Positions 24,000 through 31,812 of a DNA stretch of 64,000 bases are shown piece after piece; positions within the stretch are counted from its first letter, which is position 1; every line of letters begins with the position of its first letter. Origin of the DNA: Planctomycetota bacterium (GTDB taxonomy: Bacteria; Planctomycetota; Phycisphaerae; Sedimentisphaerales; Anaerobacaceae); the NCBI GenBank assembly GCA_022566315.1, contig JADFJC010000001.1, positions 35,982 to 99,981 of the forward strand. Reading direction: 5' to 3'. The notes under the pieces are model-generated. The model saw only the letters and a program-made list of their open reading frames with translations. It did no database searches and was not told where the DNA came from. Position numbers and translations under genes: made by a program.

Positions 24000-26900
24000 A
24001 TGGAACGGTCAAAATTAATAATATCAATAGTAGTTGGTATTGCATCGGTCCTTATTGTCTGGAGGGTCGGTTTTTACCCGCCGGTGCCTGAACAAACAGG
24101 AAAACCAACTGAAACCCAAAAAGTAGCTGTTGAACCTGAGCAGCCCGAAGAAGCTCAAAAGTTAGGTGACGCAAACGAGCCTGCGGTGGCCTCTGATGTT
24201 AACGAACCCGGAAGATTAACGGATGTTAACGAGCCCCGAACAGTAGCTGCCGTTGGGGTTGGGGAGCCAATAAGATTAGCTGCCGTTGGTGGGCCAAGAG
24301 GGCCAGATGATGTTGGTAGGCCAAGAAGAGCAGTTGTCATTACCGAGCCGAATGAGCCTGTTGAGCCAAACGAACCGATGGAAATCGTGAATCTCAAAAA
24401 TGTGGAGATGAAAACCATTATTGCGAAGCTCGCAGAATGGACCGGCAAGGTAATTATTCCCACCGATGAGGCGATGAAACAGAGAATAACTATATACGCG
24501 CCGAAGAAGCTGCCAAGAAGCAAAGCTATTTCGAAGATATATAGTGCGCTGCGTATGAAAGGCTACATTGTCGAACAGACCGATGGCACGATTTTTCTCA
24601 AACCAATGAAGGATGCAAAGCTCGGCGAGGTTCCCACGATATCGGATGATTACCCGCTTGCGATGGTTGAAAATAAAGACCAGGTAGTTCAAAAGTTCTT
24701 TAAGCTGAAGAACTACAGTCCTTCGCAGATGGGTCAGATTATTCTGCCGTTGATAGACGAGTACGGCTACGTAAGCGCTGATGAAGGCACCGGTAGTCTG
24801 CTGGTAATTGATACAGTTAAGAGTCTGATGCGCATTAGTCTGATTATCAAACAGTTTGACGTGGTCGAAGTTGAGGAAATTTTCACAGAGATATTTGAAA
24901 TTCGTCACGGTGACCCCACGGAGATTGTCAAGCTGCTTCAGACACTGTTAGGTGACGGCAGCAGCAGTGTGAGAGGCCCCAGCCGAGGCCGTGGGTTTCC
25001 GTCAAGACCGAGTTCTTCGAGCAGTTCATCTAAAAGCAAAAGTAAAAGCACAGGTGGTACGGCAATATCGGTTACGGTCGGCACCAGCCGGACGCCGGCT
25101 ATTCTTATCGCGGAGCCGACGTACAACTGGATTATCGCAAAAGCAACGGCTGAAGATTTAAAGCAGATTGCCGAGTGGATTGAGAAGCTCGACAAGGCTG
25201 TGCCTACACTGTTTATTGATCAACCTCTTGCGAGAATTGAAAATAAAAATCAGATAGTTCAGAAATTCTTCAAGTTAGAAAACTACAGTCCTTCGAAGAT
25301 GAGCCAGATTGTCGGACCTTTGATTAGCGATACCGGCTATGTAAGCGCCGATGAAACCACGGGCAATCTTGTAGTGATTGATACGGTTGAAAGTCTGATG
25401 CGCATCGAGATGATTATCGAACAGTTTGATGTGCCCGAAGCTGAGCAAACCGTTACGGAGATATTTGAAATACGTTACGGCGACCCATCGGAGATTGTCC
25501 AGTTATTGAGGATGCTTATAACCGGTGAGACCGGCACCAGCTCAAGGAGTCTTGGTCGAAGCAGCAGTTACGGCCGAAGTAGTTACAGCCGGACCAGTTA
25601 TTCGTCAAGCCGTGGTTATAGTAGTAGAGGTAGTTCCAGGTCCGGCTCATCATCGGTTATGATTGGGCCAAGCGAACAGCCGGTTGTGCTTATACCGGAG
25701 CCGAAGCGCAGGTGGATTATCGCAAGGGCGTCGGCTGAAGATATGAAACAGATTAGCGAGTGGATAGATAAACTTGACCACGAGGAACCGGTCAGAGCAG
25801 AATACGAAACAGTTTCAATCACGTATGCTGATGTTGGCGAAGTTGCGAGCCGTCTTAACGAGGCGCTGCAGCAGATGCCAGGCTCAGAATTGCAAACGAG
25901 CGTTCTTATTCAGCCGTTAGAGCAGGCAAAACAGATTGTCATCTTCGGCAGGGCGGATATACGCGAAATGGTTAAGAAACTTATTATGGAAGTGGACGTT
26001 CCTCCCGGTGAGTTTGAAACAAGGGTTTTTGAACTGAAATATGCCGACCCCGACCAGATTAAGGAAAATATCGACGAACTCTATAGTGAGACAGCCCCCG
26101 GTGGCGGCGGCTCGGCCAGTTACTACTATTACAGATACGGGCGCGGCAGCCAAGGAAGTGATGCAAGTACGGTAAAAGTAATATCATTTCCGACGATGGG
26201 ACAGTTAACGGTGATTGCCTCGCCTGATAATATGCTCAAAATTATCGGGCAGATAAAGGATTGGGATGTTCCGCTGGATGTGGAGAAGCTCAAGCCGAGG
26301 ATAATTGAGCTGCATAACTCCGACCCGGTGCAAATGGTCAATCTTCTAAAGACGCTTTTTACCGAAGAAGGTGGCGGAGGTATGAGTATCTTCGATATTT
26401 TATTTGGCGGAGGTAGTGGGGAAAAGGCAAAAATTGTCGGGCCGCTCTATGGCCAATTGACCTTTGAGGAGGTGCCAGGGACAAGGAAGATAATCATAAT
26501 AAGCAAGATTCCCGAGGCATACGATGTCATTGAGCAATTGATACTTGACCTTGACAGAGAGGAGATGGGCGAGATACCCAAAGTTATAGAGCTCAAGTAC
26601 GCAGACCCTGAAGACCTGAGCGAACGTCTAAATGCAATGTTCGTCGAATCGGGACAAACAGCCAGGATTCGACTCACTGCCCAGGGACTGACCTCAACGT
26701 CGGCGATGGATGATTCAGGTGACGGCGGCAGTAGTAACGCCAACCAAAACCAAAACGCCGGCCAGTCGGAGGATAACACTTATACGCCGCCGTGGTCCGG
26801 GTCCGGTGCTCGCAGCAGTATCGATACAGAGCGGCCGATAAGCAACGTCATAGGCAGGATTCGCTTCGTGCCGGAGCCGCATACCAAGTCGATTATGGTG

Positions 26901-27839
26901 CTCGCTCCACCGGAGTTCATGGACGAAATAGAAGGACTGATCGCACAACTGGACGTGCCGGGCAAGCAGGTGATGATAGAGGCGATTATTGTGGAGATTG
27001 AGCACAGCAAAGTAACTTCTCTCGGTATCCAACTGGCAACGAACCCTGCTGCGTTCGGTTCAATAGGCGAAAATGCACTTGTGGCGCTGGGCAATCTTAC
27101 AAATATTGGAACTCACGGCACAGATGGCGGTATAATATCGCCCAGTGGTGTGGGAGGAGGGACCACACCCACACTGTTTGGCGCTACAGGGTCAGGGTCA
27201 GTGTTCGGCGTTGGAACAGATGTTTACGCCTTGATTGATTTCCTCATCAGGACAACCGACGCCAAGATTCTTAATCAGCAGACACTCTGGACGAAGGACA
27301 ATGAAGAAGCAAGTTTCTTCAAGGGCAAAGAAGTTGCATTCCTCGCGGGCACGACCTTATTGGGCGCAGGAGGAGGCTCGACGCAGGACATTACTTTCGA
27401 GAAGGTAGGTATGGAGCTGCGGGTGCGACCGAGTATTACCCCCGAGGACAACGTCGATATGATTGTCAATGTCCAGATTTCCCAGCTTACCTCAGACCTT
27501 GTGAACAACCAGCCCGTCAGGAGCCATATGGAAACCACGACTAATATGATAGTGCGGGACGGCCAGACGCTTTTGCTCGGTGGTATTTTATTCCAGAAGG
27601 ATAGCAAAGTCCAACGCAAGCTTCCGCTATTCGGTGATTTGCCTTTGATTGGAGGTCTGTTCCGACATACCGAGGTCATTAAGACAAACAGCGAGATGCT
27701 TGTGTTCATAACACCCCACGTGATAGATGAACCTACTGCGGAACTTCCCGAGACAGTAACAGAGAAAAAGGAAAAACTCGAAGACATTCAGGAGCAACTG
27801 GAAGAAACTATGGAAGGCTTAGCGTGGGAAACACCGTGA
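24000..27839 (+). CDS. gspD: Type II secretion secretin GspD, greatly enlarged
   Basis: A 1279-residue outer-membrane channel subunit, almost twice the usual 650-750. The ATG at 24000 is preferred, with GAGGTG at its RBS position; a GTG at 23991 is the alternative. An N-terminal membrane segment is followed by a Val/Glu/Pro-rich linker with EPNEPVEPNEP-like words. The N0 domain is near 130-205 (VEMKTIIAKLAEWTGKVI). About six secretin N modules follow. Two (about 220-406 and 407-598) are a tandem duplication with a 190-residue period, each containing a Ser/Arg/Gly-rich loop. The secretin core spans about 985-1250, ending with VRDGQTLLLGGILFQKDSK, LPLFGDLPLIGGLFRH and EMLVFITPHVID. It ends the T2SS operon. 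Confidence 0.95.
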   Translation: MERSKLIISIVVGIASVLIVWRVGFYPPVPEQTGKPTETQKVAVEPEQPEEAQKLGDANEPAVASDVNEPGRLTDVNEPRTVAAVGVGEPIRLAAVGGPRGPDDVGRPRRAVVITEPNEPVEPNEPMEIVNLKNVEMKTIIAKLAEWTGKVIIPTDEAMKQRITIYAPKKLPRSKAISKIYSALRMKGYIVEQTDGTIFLKPMKDAKLGEVPTISDDYPLAMVENKDQVVQKFFKLKNYSPSQMGQIILPLIDEYGYVSADEGTGSLLVIDTVKSLMRISLIIKQFDVVEVEEIFTEIFEIRHGDPTEIVKLLQTLLGDGSSSVRGPSRGRGFPSRPSSSSSSSKSKSKSTGGTAISVTVGTSRTPAILIAEPTYNWIIAKATAEDLKQIAEWIEKLDKAVPTLFIDQPLARIENKNQIVQKFFKLENYSPSKMSQIVGPLISDTGYVSADETTGNLVVIDTVESLMRIEMIIEQFDVPEAEQTVTEIFEIRYGDPSEIVQLLRMLITGETGTSSRSLGRSSSYGRSSYSRTSYSSSRGYSSRGSSRSGSSSVMIGPSEQPVVLIPEPKRRWIIARASAEDMKQISEWIDKLDHEEPVRAEYETVSITYADVGEVASRLNEALQQMPGSELQTSVLIQPLEQAKQIVIFGRADIREMVKKLIMEVDVPPGEFETRVFELKYADPDQIKENIDELYSETAPGGGGSASYYYYRYGRGSQGSDASTVKVISFPTMGQLTVIASPDNMLKIIGQIKDWDVPLDVEKLKPRIIELHNSDPVQMVNLLKTLFTEEGGGGMSIFDILFGGGSGEKAKIVGPLYGQLTFEEVPGTRKIIIISKIPEAYDVIEQLILDLDREEMGEIPKVIELKYADPEDLSERLNAMFVESGQTARIRLTAQGLTSTSAMDDSGDGGSSNANQNQNAGQSEDNTYTPPWSGSGARSSIDTERPISNVIGRIRFVPEPHTKSIMVLAPPEFMDEIEGLIAQLDVPGKQVMIEAIIVEIEHSKVTSLGIQLATNPAAFGSIGENALVALGNLTNIGTHGTDGGIISPSGVGGGTTPTLFGATGSGSVFGVGTDVYALIDFLIRTTDAKILNQQTLWTKDNEEASFFKGKEVAFLAGTTLLGAGGGSTQDITFEKVGMELRVRPSITPEDNVDMIVNVQISQLTSDLVNNQPVRSHMETTTNMIVRDGQTLLLGGILFQKDSKVQRKLPLFGDLPLIGGLFRHTEVIKTNSEMLVFITPHVIDEPTAELPETVTEKKEKLEDIQEQLEETMEGLAWETP
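24657..25790 (+). repeat. Internal tandem duplication in gspD
   Basis: The segment beginning GAAAATAAAGACCAG at 24669 recurs as GAAAATAAAAATCAG at 25239, an offset of 570 bases (190 codons). Each copy codes the FFKL-NYSPS, YVSADE, VIDTV-SLMRI, FEIR-GDP-EIV and WIIA-A-AED words. The Ser-rich inserts have diverged most. Confidence 0.85.
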
Positions 27840-27880
27840 TTTTTCACGGACAAGGTCCTACAACGTGTACTAATTCTGCA

Positions 27881-27937
27881 CCCTGGGCAACCGTTTGGCT
27901 GCCCAGGGTTTGCAGCAGCGATTTCATCGCAGCTTTT
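27881..27937 (+). terminator. Double hairpin terminator of the T2SS operon
   Basis: CCCTGGGCA (27881-27889) pairs perfectly with TGCCCAGGG (27901-27909). Next, GCAGCGAT (27915-27922) pairs with ATCGCAGC (27926-27933) with one mismatch and is followed by TTTT. The second is a good Rho-independent terminator candidate. Confidence 0.65.
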
Positions 27938-28053
27938 GCCCATCCATTCCGAAACTGGGGTTACAAAAACTTTTTACTGGCAAGTTGTCTAACGGTACGG
28001 TAAAAATAGTAGCCTATTGCTGTTTCTAAAAAGTCAGGTTAACATTTCGGTTT

Positions 28054-28121
28054 GTCATTCCGCACTTGATGCGGAATCCAGACTTTGCGTTTTTCTGGAT
28101 TCCCGCTTTCGCGGGAATGAC
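28054..28121. repeat. Dispersed palindromic intergenic repeat
   Basis: GTCATTCCGCACTTGATGCG runs into AATCCAGA, an 11-base centre, then TCTGGATTCCCGCTTTCGCG and GGAATGAC: a long imperfect inverted repeat with internal stems. The words GTCATTCC...GGAATGAC are a widespread bacterial intergenic repeat. Diverged relatives lie at 4666-4713 and about 35002-35108. Confidence 0.75.
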
Positions 28122-28155
28122 AGGTGGATATGTATTTTTTTGAAGGAGATTAAAA

Positions 28156-28179
28156 ATGTGGGTTGCAATTCTGGAGTAA
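28156..28179 (+). CDS. Possible seven-residue leader peptide before pfk
   Basis: ATG at 28156 has a strong GAAGGAG RBS seven bases upstream and reads MWVAILE before TAA at 28177. It ends 7 bases before the phosphofructokinase start, whose own RBS (GGAG, overlapping this frame's stop) is weaker. This suggests translational coupling. It could equally be a remnant of a displaced start. Confidence 0.35.
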   Translation: MWVAILE

Positions 28180-28186
28180 ACAATAA

Positions 28187-29530
28187 ATGGATGCTTATAG
28201 CTTAAGGCCGGATGAGCTGCCTGATTTGGCCATCGATACACTTGGTTCGCCGATGATAGATTCGCCTCTGATAGAAGGGGGGCGTCATTTTATCGATGAC
28301 GACGAGAAGGTCCTGCTGTATTCACATTCTGAAAATCTAAAAGCGTCCAAAGACACCGGAAAAGAACTTCCAATGTTCGAGAGGGCCGGTCCCCGCCGAA
28401 AGATTTTCTTTGAGCCGGGAAAACTAAACTGCGGCATAGTTACTTGCGGCGGCCTGTGTCCCGGCCTTAATGATGTTATACGAACCATCACTCTTAGCCT
28501 GCTCTGGCAGTACCGAGTCAAAACAGTTTTTGGCTTCCGATATGGGTATGCAGGTCTATCCTCGAAAGCTCCCGAGGAGCCTGTGCTGCTAACGCCGGAA
28601 TTGGTAAATGATATCCACCTCAGAGGTGGGGATATTTTATCATCTTCCCGCGGGCCACAGGACACTGACGATATGGTTGACAACCTGGAAAAGATGGGAA
28701 TCGGCTTATTATTTACCATTGGCGGAGATGGAACATTGCGCGGGGCGCGTGACCTGACCGAAACGATAAAGAAAAGGGAATTAAAAATTTCGGTCATTGG
28801 AATTCCGAAGACAATTGACAACGACATCTGCGGCATAGAGCAGTCTTTTGGCTTCTCGACTGCTGTTGAGGCGGCGCGTTCAGCAATTTGCGGCGCACAC
28901 GAAGAAGCCAGAGGCGCCTGGAACGGTGTCGGCTTAGTTAAACTGATGGGCAGGGATTCAGGCTTTATTGCCGCTTATGCTACCTTGGCCAACAGCGATG
29001 TGAACTTCTGCTTTATTCCGGAGGTGCCCCTTGTTCTGGAAGGGGAAAATGGGTTCCTGCAAGCTCTGGAAAAACGATTAGATAAAAAACATCACGCACT
29101 GATTGTTGTCGCCGAGAGTGCAGGCCAACACCTGACCGGAAAAACCGGTACTCAAAAGAGGGATGCTTCCGGCAATATTGTGCGTGAGGATATCGGGCTT
29201 ATATTGAAAGAAAGAATCACACAGTATTTTGCAGAGAAGAAAAAGCCGTTGGCTTTGAAATACATAGACCCCAGTTATATCATTCGCAGCTTACCTGCCG
29301 ACTCCAACGATTCAGCGTTTTGTGTAATGCTCGGCCAAAACGCCGTGCACGCCGGCTTGTCAGGCCGAACAAATATGGTAGTAGGATATCGGAATCAATA
29401 CTTCGTTCATATCCCCATATCACTTACTATACTCAAGAGGAAGAAAGTTGACCCTGACGGCCATTTATGGCAGACTGTCCTGGAAACAACCGGCCAGGCC
29501 CAGCGAAGATTTAAAACCGGTCACGATTAA
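28187..29530 (+). CDS. 6-phosphofructokinase, PPi-type clade with ATP-type residue
   Basis: A 447-residue cytoplasmic glycolytic enzyme that phosphorylates fructose-6-phosphate. An 80-residue N-terminal extension precedes the core, as in the long group II/clade X enzymes. Seen: GIVTCGGLCPGLNDVIR (donor-binding Gly-rich loop), LFTIGGDGTLRGA, GIPKTIDNDICG with catalytic Asp, FGFSTAVEAA and KLMGRDSGFIAAYA. GGDG (not GGDD) predicts ATP use, while PKTIDND is the form of the PPi-dependent clade; plant and trypanosome ATP enzymes share this pairing. So ATP dependence is likely but not certain. It stands alone after the T2SS operon. Confidence 0.88.
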   Translation: MDAYSLRPDELPDLAIDTLGSPMIDSPLIEGGRHFIDDDEKVLLYSHSENLKASKDTGKELPMFERAGPRRKIFFEPGKLNCGIVTCGGLCPGLNDVIRTITLSLLWQYRVKTVFGFRYGYAGLSSKAPEEPVLLTPELVNDIHLRGGDILSSSRGPQDTDDMVDNLEKMGIGLLFTIGGDGTLRGARDLTETIKKRELKISVIGIPKTIDNDICGIEQSFGFSTAVEAARSAICGAHEEARGAWNGVGLVKLMGRDSGFIAAYATLANSDVNFCFIPEVPLVLEGENGFLQALEKRLDKKHHALIVVAESAGQHLTGKTGTQKRDASGNIVREDIGLILKERITQYFAEKKKPLALKYIDPSYIIRSLPADSNDSAFCVMLGQNAVHAGLSGRTNMVVGYRNQYFVHIPISLTILKRKKVDPDGHLWQTVLETTGQAQRRFKTGHD

Positions 29531-29664
29531 GAACACTTCCAAACAAGCCTTGACACATCACCCGGAGCGGATTAGACTTTAATAGATGAGCCCGCAGCGA
29601 TATTCTGTTGCCGTGGGTGCAGCACGGTGCGGGCTTCTCAGCAGGAATAGAAATGGAGGTTATC

Positions 29665-30897
29665 ATGAAAAACACAAATTTATCGAGGGCCTTGATGGTG
29701 GTCTGTGTGCTTCTGGTCAGCGCAAGCGTGGTCTTCGCGCAGGATTGGCCGCAGTGGCGAGGACCCAATCGGGATGGGAAGGTGAGCAGGTTCACCGCAC
29801 CCCTGAAATGGCCGAAGGAGCTGACGCAAGAGTGGAAGACGACAGTGGGCTTGGGCAATGCAACGCCCGCTCTGGTAGGCGAGAAGCTCTATGTCTTCAC
29901 GCGGCAGGGCGACGAAGAGGTTACCCTATGCCTGAATGCAAGCAACGGAAAGGAGCTGTGGAAGGACAAATACGCGGCGCAGGCCGTGACTGGAGCGGCC
30001 AGACGGCACCCGGGGCCCAGAAGCTCACCTGCGGTGGCGGACGGAAAGGTCGTCGTGTTAGGTGTGGGTGGGGTCCTCTCTTGTCTGGACGCCGCAACGG
30101 GCAAACTCGTGTGGCGCAAGGACCCGTTCCCCAAGGTCGTGCCCAGGTTCTTCACGGCAATGTCGCCGATCATTGTGGACGGGATGGCCATCGCGCATCT
30201 CGGCGGACAGGGTAATGGGGCGATCATCGCGTATGACCTGGCCACCGGCAACGAGAAGTGGCGCTGGGGCGAAGAAGGTCCGGACTATGGCTCGCCCGCC
30301 CTGTTGACAGCAGCGGGCACCAGGCAGATCGTTACGCCAACCGAGAAAAGCATCGTGGGGATTGGCGTGGCCGATGGAAAACTTCTGTGGCAACTTCCGT
30401 TCGCGCCTCCGAGGAGGGCTTACAACGCTGCTACACCGATAGTCGATGGACAAACGGTAATCTACACTGGTGCGGGCCGGGGTGCAAAGGCCGTGAAGAT
30501 CGAAAAGCAGGGGGATGGCTTTGCTGCCAAAGAGCTTTGGAGTAATCCGGATCTCGCCCCGCAGTTCAACACGCCGGTGCTCAGGGACGGCCTGCTCTTC
30601 GGCCTCACTGATCGCAGCAATCTCTACTGCATCAATGCTCAGACCGGCCAGACGGCCTGGACCGACGCAAGCCCGCGCGGCAGCCGCGGTTTCGCAGCCA
30701 TTGTCAGCGCCGGCTCTTGTCTGGTAGTCCTGGCCAACGATTCTGAATTGATAGTCTACAAACCCAGCGACAAAGAGTATAGCGAGATCGCTCGCTACAA
30801 GGTGGCCGATACGCCAACCTATGCCCATCCGATAATCTCGGGGAACCGCGTGTTTGTGAAAGACCAGGAGTCGGTGGCGATGTGGATGCTCAAGTAA
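29665..30897 (+). CDS. Exported PQQ-binding-like beta-propeller repeat protein
   Basis: A 410-residue protein with GGAGGT four bases before its ATG at 29665. A Sec signal peptide (hydrophobic VVCVLLVSASVVFA, cut before QDWPQWRGPNRDGK) is followed by WD-like PQQ repeats, each with an AxxGKxxW word (NGKELWKDKYAA, TGKLVWRKDPF, TGNEKWRWGEEG, DGKLLWQLPF, TGQTAWTDASP). The WPQWRGP start is very common in planctomycete exported propellers. It resembles BamB-like scaffolds rather than a true dehydrogenase; no PQQ-enzyme catalytic Asp/Glu set was identified. The gene is visibly more GC-rich than its neighbours, suggesting different ancestry. Stand-alone. Confidence 0.85.
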   Translation: MKNTNLSRALMVVCVLLVSASVVFAQDWPQWRGPNRDGKVSRFTAPLKWPKELTQEWKTTVGLGNATPALVGEKLYVFTRQGDEEVTLCLNASNGKELWKDKYAAQAVTGAARRHPGPRSSPAVADGKVVVLGVGGVLSCLDAATGKLVWRKDPFPKVVPRFFTAMSPIIVDGMAIAHLGGQGNGAIIAYDLATGNEKWRWGEEGPDYGSPALLTAAGTRQIVTPTEKSIVGIGVADGKLLWQLPFAPPRRAYNAATPIVDGQTVIYTGAGRGAKAVKIEKQGDGFAAKELWSNPDLAPQFNTPVLRDGLLFGLTDRSNLYCINAQTGQTAWTDASPRGSRGFAAIVSAGSCLVVLANDSELIVYKPSDKEYSEIARYKVADTPTYAHPIISGNRVFVKDQESVAMWMLK

Positions 30898-31292
30898 GGT
30901 CTGCTTACGCGGAGCATGCGCATTGGAGAGCGTTTTTGAACTGAGTGATTTTATCGAAGTCGGCCAATCTGTAATAATCGATTGTTACATCAATCAGTGC
31001 GTTTGTTTTTTTGACTCTGACCTTTTTAAAGAATGGCTTTATGGCATTTTCCGATTGAGAATACAGCTAAATAAGTTTGAGCGTGTTACTCCGGGTTCAG
31101 TTGGTAAAACATAGTTCAAAAAAACTCAGAGTCATTTCTGAATTTGTATAAGTCTATTTATCAGGGGATATAATTCCCAGCATAACTGATTAAGATAGGA
31201 CACTTTAAAAGGCAAAAGAATGTATTAAAAAATTTTAAAATTTTTTGAGAACATAGTTGACAAATAGGAGTAAATACTATTTAGTAGCTACT
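30898..31292. other. Spacer before the PerR-like regulator, with palindromes
   Basis: A 395-base stretch. The first half shows nothing convincing. Near the gene are a perfect 20-bp A/T palindrome (31227-31246), a TTGACA (31257-31262), AAATAG/CTATTT arms (31262-31267 and 31277-31282) and a perfect TAGTAGCTACTA palindrome (31282-31293). Confidence 0.55.
31227..31246. promoter_or_regulatory. Perfect A/T palindrome upstream of perR-like gene
   Basis: Six A, four T, four A and six T form a perfect 20-bp self-complementary stretch 46 bases before the start codon. It could be an operator, a bent-DNA promoter element or a terminator of the upstream region. Confidence 0.4.
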
Positions 31293-31293
31293 A
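31262..31293. promoter_or_regulatory. Candidate PerR/Fur operator region
   Basis: AAATAG and CTATTT are inverted arms 9 bases apart, directly next to the 12-bp palindrome TAGTAGCTACTA that ends in the start codon. The spacing is close to that of Fur-family boxes, though the sequence is not the standard one. Autoregulation is the likely role. Confidence 0.4.
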
Positions 31294-31799
31294 TGAATGA
31301 AGAAAAAAAGAAAATCAGTTGTGCTGAATTAGATGAAAAGACCCTCTGGTTTACGTCTCAATGCCGACAGGCCGGCTTAAAAGTTACGCCACAGAGGATA
31401 GCAATATACAGAGAGCTTCTAAAGACAAGCGAGCATCCTTCGGCAGAAATGCTGTATGAAAAGGTAAAAAAGGTATTTCCGAGCATATCGTTGGATACGG
31501 TCAATAGAACACTGCTGACGCTGAATGATATTGGTGCGGCTTTTACGGTAGAAGGTTCGGGCGACGCCAGGCGGTTTGACGGCGGATTAGAGCAACACCA
31601 GCATTTTAAGTGCGTAAAATGTAAAAGAATTATTGATTTTCATCATAAACCTTTTGATAATATAAAGTTACCAGCAGCAATTGCTAAAAGATTCACGGTT
31701 CTTAGAAAAACCGTATGTGTCGAAGGGATATGCGATTTATGTAATATAGACAATAATTGTCAGTTGGTTTCTCGGGACCTCGAAAACCAACGCAAATAA
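31293..31799 (+). CDS. perR: Fur-family transcriptional repressor, PerR-like
   Basis: A 168-residue metal-dependent repressor, with winged helix residues 25-95 (GLKVTPQRIAIYRELLKT, EHPSAEMLYEKV) and a dimer domain. The ligands that define PerR are present: His of EHPSAE, Asp of RRFDGG, His-x-His of QHQHFKC and Asp of RIIDFHH. These let PerR sense peroxide by Fe-catalysed His oxidation. Structural zinc Cys pairs are CVKC and CDLC. The start at 31293 follows family length, though no good RBS is nearby; a TTG 36 bases upstream is open. It heads the island of peroxide, superoxide and iron proteins, which supports PerR over Fur. Confidence 0.82.
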   Translation: MNEEKKKISCAELDEKTLWFTSQCRQAGLKVTPQRIAIYRELLKTSEHPSAEMLYEKVKKVFPSISLDTVNRTLLTLNDIGAAFTVEGSGDARRFDGGLEQHQHFKCVKCKRIIDFHHKPFDNIKLPAAIAKRFTVLRKTVCVEGICDLCNIDNNCQLVSRDLENQRK

Positions 31800-31812
31800 A
31801 GGGTGGACTAAG

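Larger units (their letters stand above)
27840..28186. other. Spacer with T2SS terminator and palindromic repeat
   Basis: A 347-base region after gspD. It holds two hairpins (27881-27909 and 27915-27937), the dispersed palindrome at 28054-28121 and a seven-codon open frame with a perfect RBS (28156-28179). No other gene is seen. Confidence 0.6.

Noticed and set aside
29586-30828. Several long frames on both strands over the PQQ-propeller gene
   Set aside because: They are by-products of the high GC content; only the frame with signal peptide and propeller repeats is coherent.
30923-31114. 63-codon frame after the PQQ-propeller gene
   Set aside because: No RBS or homology, and composition resembles noncoding DNA.
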